A stretch of DNA of 5,107 nt. Source: Verrucomicrobiota bacterium. Lineage in GTDB: Bacteria; Verrucomicrobiota; Verrucomicrobiia; Opitutales; Opitutaceae. Position 1 is the first letter of the stretch. Every line of letters starts with the position of its first letter. The stretch is from NCBI GenBank assembly GCA_030832235.1, contig JAURJO010000369.1, positions 1 through 5,107 on the forward strand. Reading direction: 5' to 3'. Positions 1 through 5,107 of this stretch are shown here, piece by piece. The notes under the pieces were generated by a model that saw only the letters and a list, made by a program, of their open reading frames with translations, was not told the origin of the DNA and searched no databases. The position numbers and the translations under genes were made by a program.

Positions 1-789
1 GATGGTCACGAGGTCACGCAGCACGAGGCGGTGTCGAAGGACGGCACCCGCATCCCGTACTTCCAGGTCTCGCGCCGTGGACTGAAACTCGACGGCAAGA
101 ACCCGACGCTCCTCTACGGCTACGGCGGATTCCAACTGTCCCAAACGCCCGGTTACCGTGCCGCGATGGGCGCGGCGTGGCTCGAGCGCGGTGGCGTCTA
201 CGTTCTCGCCAACATCCGCGGCGGTGGCGAATTCGGTCCCCAATGGCACCAGGCCGCGCTCAAATCCAACCGCCAGCGCGCCTATGACGACTTCATCGCG
301 GTCGGCGAGGATCTCGTGCGGCGCAAGGTGACCGCACCGCGCCACCTGGGTATCCAAGGTGGCAGCAACGGCGGCCTGCTCGTCGGCGCGGTGCTCACCC
401 AGCGCCCCGACCTTTTCAACGCGGTCGTCTGCCAGGTGCCGCTGCTCGACATGCGCCGCTACCACACGCTCCTCGCGGGCGCCTCGTGGATGGGCGAGTA
501 CGGCAACCCCGACGTGTCTGCGGAGTGGGACTACATTTCCCGCTACTCGCCCTACCAGAACGTGAAACCCGGCGTGAAGTATCCCCGGGTGCTGTTCACC
601 ACCTCGACGCGCGACGACCGCGTGCACCCGGCCCACGCCCGCAAGATGGTCGCGCGGATGCTCGAGCAGGGGCACGACGTGCTCTACTATGAGAACATCG
701 AGGGCGGCCACGGCGGCGCGGCCAATAACCGCCAGTCGGCCTACATGAACGCCCTCGCCTACGCCTTCCTGCTAAAGCAACTCCGCTGA
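1..789 (+). CDS. Prolyl oligopeptidase family serine peptidase (S9A), C-terminal part
   Basis: The frame is open from base 1 and ends at TGA 787-789, so 262 residues are visible. The GTG at 31 is internal, because homologous-looking sequence (DGHEVTQHEAVSKDG) continues upstream of it. Family members are usually about 680-720 residues, so the N-terminal region and beta-propeller lie outside the window and the visible part is the alpha/beta-hydrolase domain. These enzymes cleave short peptides after proline. Numbering from base 1, the visible residues are: the YGYGGF motif with Tyr41 (equivalent of the porcine oxyanion-hole Tyr473), RGGGEFG, the nucleophile Ser122 in GGSNGG (codon 364-366), Trp163 at the S1-pocket position (porcine Trp595), Asp205 in DDRVHP with Arg207 beside it (porcine Asp641 and Arg643), and His237 in EGGHGG. 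The triad is complete. Porcine correspondences are from memory of the family. The gene runs toward the TatD gene. Whether the protein is exported cannot be judged without its N-terminus. Confidence 0.95.
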   Translation, partial: DGHEVTQHEAVSKDGTRIPYFQVSRRGLKLDGKNPTLLYGYGGFQLSQTPGYRAAMGAAWLERGGVYVLANIRGGGEFGPQWHQAALKSNRQRAYDDFIAVGEDLVRRKVTAPRHLGIQGGSNGGLLVGAVLTQRPDLFNAVVCQVPLLDMRRYHTLLAGASWMGEYGNPDVSAEWDYISRYSPYQNVKPGVKYPRVLFTTSTRDDRVHPAHARKMVARMLEQGHDVLYYENIEGGHGGAANNRQSAYMNALAYAFLLKQLR

Positions 790-813
790 GCCGCAGCTAC
801 ATCGAGCCCAGCT

Positions 814-846
814 CATCCGTTTCGATCGGTGTCCATCCGTGGTTAC
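814..846. repeat. Intergenic repeat motif with internal CATCCGT duplication
   Basis: CATCCGT occurs at 814-820 and again at 834-840, flanking TTCGATCGGTGTC. The whole reads CATCCGTTTCGATCGG then TGTCCATCCGTGGTTAC. From memory, very similar 'ATCCGTGTCCATCCGTGGTT' strings recur between genes in Opitutaceae and related Verrucomicrobiota. That resemblance is recall, not a search result. Within the window a second and third partial copy lie about 75-95 bp downstream. The function is unknown. Confidence 0.45.
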
Positions 847-874
847 TGACCCGCGGAGCGATTCAGGAGCGCGA

Positions 875-905
875 TCCGACCCGAGGCTCGGGCCCGGGGA
901 TCGGA
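875..905 (+). terminator. GC-rich hairpin downstream of the prolyl oligopeptidase gene (possible terminator)
   Basis: CCCGA at 880-884 pairs with TCGGG at 888-892 around a 3-nt loop. TCCGA at 875-879 can extend the helix with TCGGA at 901-905, leaving an eight-base bulge on the 3' side. It lies about 85 bp after the prolyl oligopeptidase stop. No T-tract follows, so it may only be a structured element or a 3'-end-protecting hairpin. Confidence 0.25.
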
Positions 906-932
906 CTCCGTGAACCCCGATCGGACATCCGT
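899..932. repeat. Tandem degenerate direct repeat GATCGGAC(A)TCCGT
   Basis: GATCGGACTCCGT at 899-911 and GATCGGACATCCGT at 919-932 differ by a single inserted A and start 20 bp apart. Both resemble GATCGGTGTCCATCCGT at 824-840, giving three degenerate copies in the spacer. The match is seen directly. Calling it a repeat family is inference from three copies. Confidence 0.45.
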
Positions 933-965
933 ACCCTCTGGGTTCCAACTCAACTCTTCTTGGGA

Positions 966-980
966 TGCGGCGCAGCCGCA
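966..980 (-). terminator. Hairpin just after the TatD-family stop codon
   Basis: TGCGGC at 966-971 pairs perfectly with GCCGCA at 975-980 around a 3-nt loop. On the minus strand it begins 6 nt past the stop of the TatD-family gene, a natural position for transcript 3'-end formation of the four-gene unit. The following minus-strand bases (TCCCAAG) are not a T-tract, so intrinsic termination would be weak or atypical. Confidence 0.35.
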
Positions 981-986
981 CGGGAT

Positions 987-1787
987 TCAAAGCCCGAGGA
1001 AAAGCCGTGCGTTCTCGGCTGAAATCCGCGCGAGCTCCTTCGGAGAAACCCCGAACAACCCCGCGGCGAACTCCGCCGTGTGCCGCACATAGGCGGGTTC
1101 ATTCGGCTTACCGCGGTGCGGCATCGGCGTGAGGTAAGGCGCGTCGGTCTCGAGCATGAACCGCGCGAGACCCTGCGCGAGGGCCGCCGTGCGCACGGCC
1201 TCGGCCGTCTTGTAGGTGAGGATACCGGTGAACGAGCCGACGCCACCGCGGCGGTTTAATTCGCCCACCTCCGCGGCACCTTCGGTGAAGCAGTGGAACA
1301 CCACCCGGCGCCAGTCGACGCCGCTGGCGTCGATCATCGCGACACACTCCGCGAACGCCCCGCGCGAATGGACCACCACCGGCGCGTCCAGCCGCCGCGC
1401 GATCGCCAGCTGCGCCGCGAACGCCGCCTGCTGCCAGGCAAAGATGCGCGCGGCTTCTTCGGGCTCCTTCGGCAGATGGAACCGGTCCAGACCGCACTCG
1501 CCCAGCGCCACCGGCCGCGGTTCCAGCTTCCAGCGCGCCTCGATGCCCGCCACCGCCGCCTCCCAGGCGGAGTCGACCGAACACGGATGCAATCCGACGG
1601 TGTGTCGTACAAATCCGTCGGCTGCATGCTCCGCCGCAAGGCCGCGGTACAGCTCCCAGTCATCCGGTCCCGTGCCGATGGTGACCATCGTCGCGACGCC
1701 CGCCTGGCGCGCGCGCTCCAGCACCGCAGGCAGGTCGCCCCGCCGCGCGAACGACTCGAGGTGGGTGTGCGTGTCGAAAAGCTCCAT
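987..1787 (-). CDS. TatD-family metal-dependent hydrolase (putative DNase)
   Basis: This 266-residue protein has the normal length for the family and starts directly with the metal-binding N-terminal motif (MELFDTHTHL), which supports the ATG at 1785-1787. The family is an amidohydrolase-superfamily TIM barrel that uses divalent metals; characterised members act as 3'-5' exonucleases or DNases in the cytoplasm, and YcfH/YjjV-type paralogues are less well defined. Visible ligands are His7 and His9 (DTHTH), Glu97 (GECGLD), His140 (VVHSRG), His165 (FHCFTEG) and Asp215 (ETDAPYLTP). His67 sits in the conserved VGLHP. All key positions are intact. The HCF motif is followed by TEG instead of the more usual SG, a mild variation. 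No strong ribosome binding site is seen. The gene is last in the minus-strand unit, 39 bp after the 86-residue protein gene. Family assignment is firm; which paralogue it is, is not. Confidence 0.95.
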   Translation of the reverse strand: MELFDTHTHLESFARRGDLPAVLERARQAGVATMVTIGTGPDDWELYRGLAAEHAADGFVRHTVGLHPCSVDSAWEAAVAGIEARWKLEPRPVALGECGLDRFHLPKEPEEAARIFAWQQAAFAAQLAIARRLDAPVVVHSRGAFAECVAMIDASGVDWRRVVFHCFTEGAAEVGELNRRGGVGSFTGILTYKTAEAVRTAALAQGLARFMLETDAPYLTPMPHRGKPNEPAYVRHTAEFAAGLFGVSPKELARISAENARLFLGL

Positions 1788-1826
1788 CGCGGGATCAGGC
1801 TCTCGCCGCCGGGACCACCGCGACGT

Positions 1827-2087
1827 TCAGACCTTCGCGCTGTTGTCGCACTTGAAGTGGACCTGCGAGCGACGCAGCCCAAGGGCTTTGAGCGCGGAGG
1901 TCTGCGCCGGATTGCGACGCTCGATCAGGAAACGCTCGCGCTCCGCTTCCTCCTCGGCCGCCGCCAATGCGGCCACGCAGATCATGCCCACGGCATCGTC
2001 CGGCAGCCGGCGGGCGGGAAATCCCGCGTGCGTGGAAAGCCAGCGCAGCGAGGCCGCGAGACAGGGATCGGAAGGAGACGTGCTCAT
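1827..2087 (-). CDS. Hypothetical protein, 86 aa, translationally coupled to the ArsC/Spx-like gene
   Basis: I do not recognise this protein. The preferred start is ATG at 2085-2087 (MSTSPSDPC...), which overlaps the upstream stop as ATGA, a typical arrangement for translational coupling. An alternative in-frame ATG at 2109-2111 would add eight residues (MGGGILRP) and overlap the upstream gene by 28 bp. A GGAGG lies 13 nt before the preferred ATG, rather far for a standard site. The protein appears soluble, with no signal peptide. Residues about 28-58 include an alanine/glutamate-rich stretch (AALAAAEEEAERERF) likely to be helical. The C-terminal part is basic (ALKALGLRRSQVHFKC) and ends near Cys79. 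The two cysteines before that are Cys9 and Cys36. Support for it being real comes from the coupling, its place in a tight operon and the lack of any better gene here. No function is proposed. Confidence 0.7.
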   Translation of the reverse strand: MSTSPSDPCLAASLRWLSTHAGFPARRLPDDAVGMICVAALAAAEEEAERERFLIERRNPAQTSALKALGLRRSQVHFKCDNSAKV

Positions 2088-2443
2088 CGGTCGGAGAATG
2101 CCTCCTCCCAAGCCCCGACGTCGAACCCTGTTAGGGCCACACCTTCGCCAAGCGCGAAGGGGCGTTTCACGAGGTTGCCGTTGCCAGCCAGGAGCGCCAA
2201 TGCCGCGGACTCGGAGAGGCTGGGTAGTTTTTCTCCCAATCGCTGCTCCCGGTAATCGGCTCCGGAGGTGTTGAAGAGCCGGCGGATCTCGCCGTCGCGG
2301 GCCGCCAGCATGCGGCGCAATTCCGTCAACGACGGCGGGGTGTCGCGGATCGGACGCTCATCGAACGGCACCCCGCGCTCCCGCAGCCACTTCGTGGCGG
2401 CGCGGCAGGTGGAGCACTTGGCGTAGGTGTAGATGGTCAACAT
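2084..2443 (-). CDS. ArsC/Spx/MgsR-family thioredoxin-fold protein
   Basis: This 119-residue protein matches the ArsC/Spx family in length and in its motifs. The N-terminal beta strand MLTIYTYAKC leads into CSTC with Cys10 and Cys13. LFNTSG lies at about residues 56-61, followed by YRE, and the C-terminal half carries NLVKRPF with Arg94. Members include glutaredoxin-linked arsenate reductases, the transcriptional regulators Spx and MgsR, and many uncharacterised YffB/YusI-type proteins. The CXXC arrangement points to the Spx/YusI side rather than to classical plasmid ArsC, and no arsenic-resistance genes are nearby, so arsenate reduction should not be assumed. The ATG at 2441-2443 places the start right before the first beta strand. 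It lies 7 bp after the stop of the upstream nuclease-like gene, and its own stop overlaps the next gene by ATGA. The protein is cytoplasmic, with no signal peptide. Confidence 0.9.
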   Translation of the reverse strand: MLTIYTYAKCSTCRAATKWLRERGVPFDERPIRDTPPSLTELRRMLAARDGEIRRLFNTSGADYREQRLGEKLPSLSESAALALLAGNGNLVKRPFALGEGVALTGFDVGAWEEAFSDR

Positions 2444-2450
2444 GGCGCGA

Positions 2451-3956
2451 TCACTTCACCCATGATTCATGCTGGATCACAAACTGCCAGCGTCCGCGGT
2501 ATTGACCGAGCTCGCCGAAGAAACGCATCGGGGCTCCTTCGCGAAACTCGGACCGCAACCGGCCGCGCAGGGTCTCGTCGGGCACCCACACGTCAAAGGT
2601 CTCGCCGCGAAACTCCACGGCCAACCGTGAGCCTGCCGCCACGCGTCCGTCGACGCGCACCAGGCGTCCCTTGAACTCGTCCTGCTGCAGCCGCGTGCCC
2701 GCCGGCAATGTCTCCGGCCTCAACGCGCGGCCGACGAGATCCATTTTGGCGTAGTCCACCGTCTTCACGGCGTCTCCCGTCACCCGGCCGTCGGAGGCGT
2801 TTTTCAGCGCGAGCCAGCGGTCACGGCGGCCGTCCGGAACAGTCTTGAACGTGGCGGCGACCGGAAAGTGATCCGAGAAACCGCCGCCCGCCGGGCCGTC
2901 GAAGGTCCACCGCACCGGCAGGCCGTCCGCATCGGCGTTGAGGCCCGCAAACTTTCCCACGGTGAAGGAATTGTCTACGTACTGGACGCCGTTGTGATCG
3001 TAGAGCCCGCGCGAAATGATGAGGTGCATCAGCGTGCCCCACTCGCCGCGGAACGTGTCGCTGCCGCGCTGCTCCGCCGGGAGCTCGAACCATAGGTTGT
3101 AGAGCGGCCGCCCCGGCTGCCGCACCGCGAGTTCATTACCCTGCGAGCCCAGCACGTCATTGATGCCGGTCTCCTTCATGCGCGGATAGCGCTGGCGCTG
3201 GTTGTACTGCGAGTTGAGGTCGCCGCCGATGATGATGTCGGCGTTGGGATCGGTCGCGAGGATCGCGTCGAGCCGGGCGCGCAGGGTGCGGGCGTTGGCG
3301 ACGCGCACCGGTTCGGTCTCCGGGTCGCTCGCGCCCGACTTCCAGTGGTTCGCGAACAGGTACAGCGGCGCGCCGTCGACATCCGCCTGCACCTCGAGGA
3401 TAGCGCGCGCGTTCAGCGTGGGATGGGAGCGAACGTTCCGCACGGGCAGCCGCGTGAGTACCGCACAACGAATCTCCTGGCGGCGCTCGGAGCCGGGTTC
3501 CGTGACGTTTTCTCCCGTGATGACCCGGTAACCTGTGATGCCAGCATCAGCCAGGGCCTTCAGCAGCAGGGCCTCAGCGGGAAGGTCGGCCACCGCGGGA
3601 TCCAGCGCCTTGGCGCCCAGCAGTTTTTCCAGCGTCGTGCCGCGGAGACGCTCAAGGATCGCGTCATAATCAGGCGCGGCGGCACCGGGCGTTGCATCAA
3701 CCTCGATCTCGCTGAGGAGGAGCACGTCGGGACCACGGCCGCCGTCGAACTTCGCCACCACGCGCGCGATGTTGCGCAGCTTGGTGAGGGCGTGGGCCGG
3801 CGTGTACCGCGCGGGCTGGTAGTCCTCGTAGCCGCTGACGCCGTCGAGATCGAAGAGGTTCTCCACGTTGTACGCGACGACGGTAAACGTCCGCGCCGGC
3901 AGCAGCGGCGCGAGCATCACGGCAAGGATCGCCGAAAGACGAAGGAACGGGCGCAT
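2451..3956 (-). CDS. Secreted endonuclease/exonuclease/phosphatase-family protein with C-terminal extension
   Basis: The 501-residue protein starts at ATG 3954-3956 with a signal peptide: MRPFLRL, a hydrophobic core at about residues 8-19, and likely cleavage after LLPA (residue 21). It should therefore be exported. The frame stays open a further 708 bp upstream, but that stretch is antisense to the ABC gene and is rejected. The DNase I-like fold is shown by YNVENLF with Asn30, LSEIE with Glu83 (metal ligand), FANHWKS with His204, GGDLNS with Asp246 and Asn248, and SDHFP with Asp362 and His363. The catalytic set looks complete. Such enzymes hydrolyse phosphodiester or phosphomonoester bonds in DNA, RNA, phospholipids or inositol phosphates; the NHWKS/GGDLN style is frequent in bacterial secreted nuclease-like proteins, so a nuclease is my preferred reading. 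Residues about 380-501 lie beyond the fold and include a beta-rich segment that could be an OB-fold. This is the first gene of the minus-strand unit. Confidence 0.92.
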   Translation of the reverse strand: MRPFLRLSAILAVMLAPLLPARTFTVVAYNVENLFDLDGVSGYEDYQPARYTPAHALTKLRNIARVVAKFDGGRGPDVLLLSEIEVDATPGAAAPDYDAILERLRGTTLEKLLGAKALDPAVADLPAEALLLKALADAGITGYRVITGENVTEPGSERRQEIRCAVLTRLPVRNVRSHPTLNARAILEVQADVDGAPLYLFANHWKSGASDPETEPVRVANARTLRARLDAILATDPNADIIIGGDLNSQYNQRQRYPRMKETGINDVLGSQGNELAVRQPGRPLYNLWFELPAEQRGSDTFRGEWGTLMHLIISRGLYDHNGVQYVDNSFTVGKFAGLNADADGLPVRWTFDGPAGGGFSDHFPVAATFKTVPDGRRDRWLALKNASDGRVTGDAVKTVDYAKMDLVGRALRPETLPAGTRLQQDEFKGRLVRVDGRVAAGSRLAVEFRGETFDVWVPDETLRGRLRSEFREGAPMRFFGELGQYRGRWQFVIQHESWVK

Positions 3957-4016
3957 CGGGCGTAGTTGAGGCGCGCGGTTGACCGACGCAACCTTAGGCC
4001 CGCACTCTCGCCGCCC
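3957..4016. promoter_or_regulatory. Divergent intergenic region (probable promoters for both units)
   Basis: Only 60 bp separate the start of the secreted nuclease-like gene (-) from the preferred start of the ABC ATPase gene (+), so promoters for both probably lie here or reach into the 5' coding ends. A plus-strand TTGACC at 3979-3984 resembles a sigma-70 -35 box, but no matching -10 appears at the usual spacing. No clear Shine-Dalgarno sequence precedes either start. The region assignment rests on gene layout, not on a recognised motif. Confidence 0.35.
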
Positions 4017-4817
4017 GTGAAGGAGCCCATTCTTGAGGTCAGCCACCTGCGGGTAGCGCGCGGCCGCGCCGTGATCCTGCGCGACGTCAATTGGCGGGTC
4101 GCAGCCGGCGAACACTGGGTGATTCTCGGCGCCAATGGCTCGGGCAAGACCTCGCTGCTGAAGGCGCTCACCGGATTCCTTTCGCCCACCTCGGGCGGAT
4201 TCGCGGTGCTCGGCCGCCGCTACGGAGCGAGCGATTGGCGGGAACTGCGGCTGCACCTCGGTGTGGTCACGAGCGCGTTCACGCAGTCGATCCCCCCGTC
4301 GGAAGTGGCCCTCGACACCGTGGTGAGCGGCAAGTACGCGCAGCTCGACCTCTGGCACGCCGGCACCCGCGCCGACCGTGCCGCCGCGCGGCGCCTGCTG
4401 CGTCTCGCCGGCATCTCCCGACTCGCCGACCGGGAGTGGGCCTATCTTTCGCAAGGCGAACGGCAACGGGTGCTCATCGCGCGCGCGCTCATGGCGCGTC
4501 CGCGCCTGCTCATTCTCGACGAACCGTGCGCGGGGCTCGATCCAGTCGCGCGCCAGCGCTTCCTCGCCAGTGTCGAACGGATCGCGCGCCACCGCGGGTC
4601 GCACGCCACCGCGCTCGTGCTGGTGACGCACCACGTCGATGAGATCACCCCGGCCTTCACGCACGCGCTGGTGCTGAAATCCGGCCGTGTGCTCGCCGCC
4701 GGACCGCGCGCCGGCGTACTAACCTCGCCTGTTTTATCCAAAGCGTTCGGCGCCCCGCTGCGGCTGCGCCAGCGCGACGGAGCACTCCACCTTTCCGGCG
4801 CAACTGCCCGCCGATGA
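4017..4817 (+). CDS. Stand-alone ABC transporter-type ATP-binding protein
   Basis: This is a 266-residue single ABC ATPase domain. I chose the GTG at 4017-4019 (MKEPILEVSHL) because the conserved domain begins there. A TTG at 3966 would add 17 residues with no family character. Visible motifs are Walker A GANGSGKT (38-45), signature LSQGE (144-148), Walker B LLILDE (164-169), D-loop GLD (173-175) and switch histidine His205 in LVTHH. At the Q-loop the usual glutamine position holds Ser86 (VVTSAFTQ), with a glutamine four residues later. That pattern recalls ModF/YlmA-type soluble ABC ATPases, which are often annotated as molybdate or iron transport but are poorly characterised. No transmembrane segment is present and no permease gene lies in the window, so the partner and substrate are unknown. 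The stop overlaps the next start as ATGA. ATPase identity is certain; transport is not. Confidence 0.93.
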   Translation: MKEPILEVSHLRVARGRAVILRDVNWRVAAGEHWVILGANGSGKTSLLKALTGFLSPTSGGFAVLGRRYGASDWRELRLHLGVVTSAFTQSIPPSEVALDTVVSGKYAQLDLWHAGTRADRAAARRLLRLAGISRLADREWAYLSQGERQRVLIARALMARPRLLILDEPCAGLDPVARQRFLASVERIARHRGSHATALVLVTHHVDEITPAFTHALVLKSGRVLAAGPRAGVLTSPVLSKAFGAPLRLRQRDGALHLSGATARR

Positions 4818-5107
4818 GGGGCGTCGCATGGATCGCCGGGCTGCTGTGCGTCGGCGCCACTTTGATCGCGGCGCCGACGGCTGACCTTTCGCGATGGTCG
4901 GTGGAACAGATGCCGGGCGGTTCCGTGACGACCGAGGGCGACGCCCTTGTGATCCGTGACGCCGAAGGTTGCACGGTTTGGTGGCGCGAGCGGCTGACCG
5001 CCCCGGTCGAGATCTCCTATGAGGCGAAAGTCGTTATGGCGGACGGTCCATTAGACCGGCTCTCCGACCTGAACTGCTTTTGGATGGCGACGGATCCGAA
5101 GTCCCCC
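4814..5107 (+). CDS. Exported DUF6250-like protein, N-terminal part
   Basis: The ATG at 4814-4816 overlaps the ABC ATPase stop by four bases (ATGA), and the frame stays open for 98 codons to the window edge. Residues 1-23 form a plausible signal peptide: Arg2, hydrophobic core WIAGLLCVGATLIAA, and candidate cleavage after Ala20 or Ala23. The mature part begins LSRWSVEQMPGGSVT and continues with an alternating, beta-strand-like pattern including GCTVWW, APVEISYEAKVV and DRLSDLNCFWMATDP. From memory these match the start of DUF6250 proteins, which I associate with a concanavalin-like beta-sandwich and with polysaccharide-degrading Bacteroidota and Verrucomicrobiota. The domain's activity is not established to my knowledge. 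The C-terminal part is missing, so fused catalytic domains cannot be excluded. No obvious ribosome binding site precedes the ATG, so translation may depend on coupling to the ATPase gene. Confidence 0.75.
   Translation, partial: MRGVAWIAGLLCVGATLIAAPTADLSRWSVEQMPGGSVTTEGDALVIRDAEGCTVWWRERLTAPVEISYEAKVVMADGPLDRLSDLNCFWMATDPKSP

Larger units (their letters stand above)
790..986. other. Intergenic spacer between convergent genes
   Basis: This 197-bp spacer lies between the stop of the prolyl oligopeptidase and the stop of the TatD-family gene. The short open frames crossing it show no recognisable protein. It contains three related short repeat copies and at least two GC-rich hairpins, listed separately. 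No T-run follows either hairpin, so a textbook intrinsic terminator is not present. Confidence 0.8.

Noticed and set aside
31..33. GTG as the true start of the prolyl oligopeptidase
   Set aside because: The frame is open to base 1 with family-like sequence, and the domain without its propeller would be far shorter than the family norm. It is a window-edge truncation.
2088..2111. ATG at 2109-2111 as the start of the 86-residue orphan
   Set aside because: It would overlap the ArsC/Spx-like gene by 28 bp, whereas the ATG at 2085-2087 forms the common ATGA junction. It is not fully excluded, because GGAGG lies 13 nt before the preferred start, which is a long spacing.
1216..2274. Long plus-strand open frames of 352 and 320 codons across the TatD, orphan and ArsC/Spx-like genes
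   Set aside because: They are antisense shadows caused by high GC. Their translations are Arg/Ser/Ala-rich without recognisable motifs, while the minus-strand genes they cross carry intact catalytic residues.
2084..2443. Arsenic-resistance locus based on the ArsC-like protein
   Set aside because: No ArsR, ArsB/Acr3 or other arsenic gene is nearby, and the CXXC form is shared with Spx/MgsR and other non-arsenate proteins.
3966..4016. TTG at 3966 as the start of the ABC ATPase, adding 17 residues
   Set aside because: The extension (RRAVDRRNLRPALSPP) is not part of any ABC domain and would leave only 9 bp to the divergent gene. The GTG at 4017 immediately precedes the conserved first strand.
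3957..4664. Upstream extension of the secreted nuclease-like gene, an open minus-strand frame of 236 extra codons giving a 737-residue protein
   Set aside because: It lies antisense to the ABC ATPase, whose motifs are complete. The added residues are Arg/Gly/Glu-rich with no family character, and the ATG at 3954-3956 starts a textbook signal peptide directly before the catalytic fold.
1..5107. CRISPR array, insertion sequence, tRNA or phage module
   Set aside because: No regularly spaced repeats, transposase motifs, cloverleaf-like sequence or phage genes were seen by eye on either strand.

Overview
This 5.1 kb window is GC-rich bacterial DNA, densely coded on both strands. The most likely source is a Verrucomicrobiota bacterium of the Opitutaceae type. 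That is inferred from the very high GC at third codon positions, the YP-type prolyl oligopeptidase, the intergenic 'CATCCGT...GATCGGTGTCCATCCGTGGTT' motif, and a right-end gene resembling the DUF6250 proteins I associate with Verrucomicrobiota and Bacteroidota. No rRNA, tRNA or marker gene is present to settle it.

Layout: (1) Positions 1-789 (+) hold the C-terminal catalytic domain of a prolyl oligopeptidase (peptidase family S9A), cut by the left edge. (2) Positions 790-986 are a 197-bp spacer between convergent genes. It carries degenerate direct repeats and several hairpins. (3) Positions 987-3956 (-) form a compact four-gene probable operon. Read in transcription order it encodes a secreted endonuclease/exonuclease/phosphatase-fold protein with an extra C-terminal domain, an ArsC/Spx-type thioredoxin-fold protein (7 bp further on), an unrecognised 86-residue protein (ATGA overlap), and a TatD-family metal-dependent hydrolase (39 bp further on). 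(4) Positions 3957-4016 are a 60-bp divergent intergenic region. (5) Positions 4017-4817 (+) encode a stand-alone ABC ATPase. It overlaps by ATGA with (6) 4814-5107 (+), the N-terminal part of an exported DUF6250-like protein, cut by the right edge.

How the genes fit together: two members of the minus-strand operon belong to families rich in nucleases and phosphodiesterases, one apparently exported and one cytoplasmic. This fits nucleic-acid scavenging or turnover, but no sequence feature proves a joint pathway. The plus-strand pair joins an ATPase without a visible permease to an exported protein probably linked to polysaccharides; the rest of that operon lies beyond the window.

Most of the window looks like ordinary chromosomal content. 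I see no CRISPR array, transposase, insertion sequence, phage gene or defence system. The items most worth a second look are the spacer repeats, the small orphan protein, the C-terminal extension of the nuclease-like protein, and the ABC-DUF6250 coupling.
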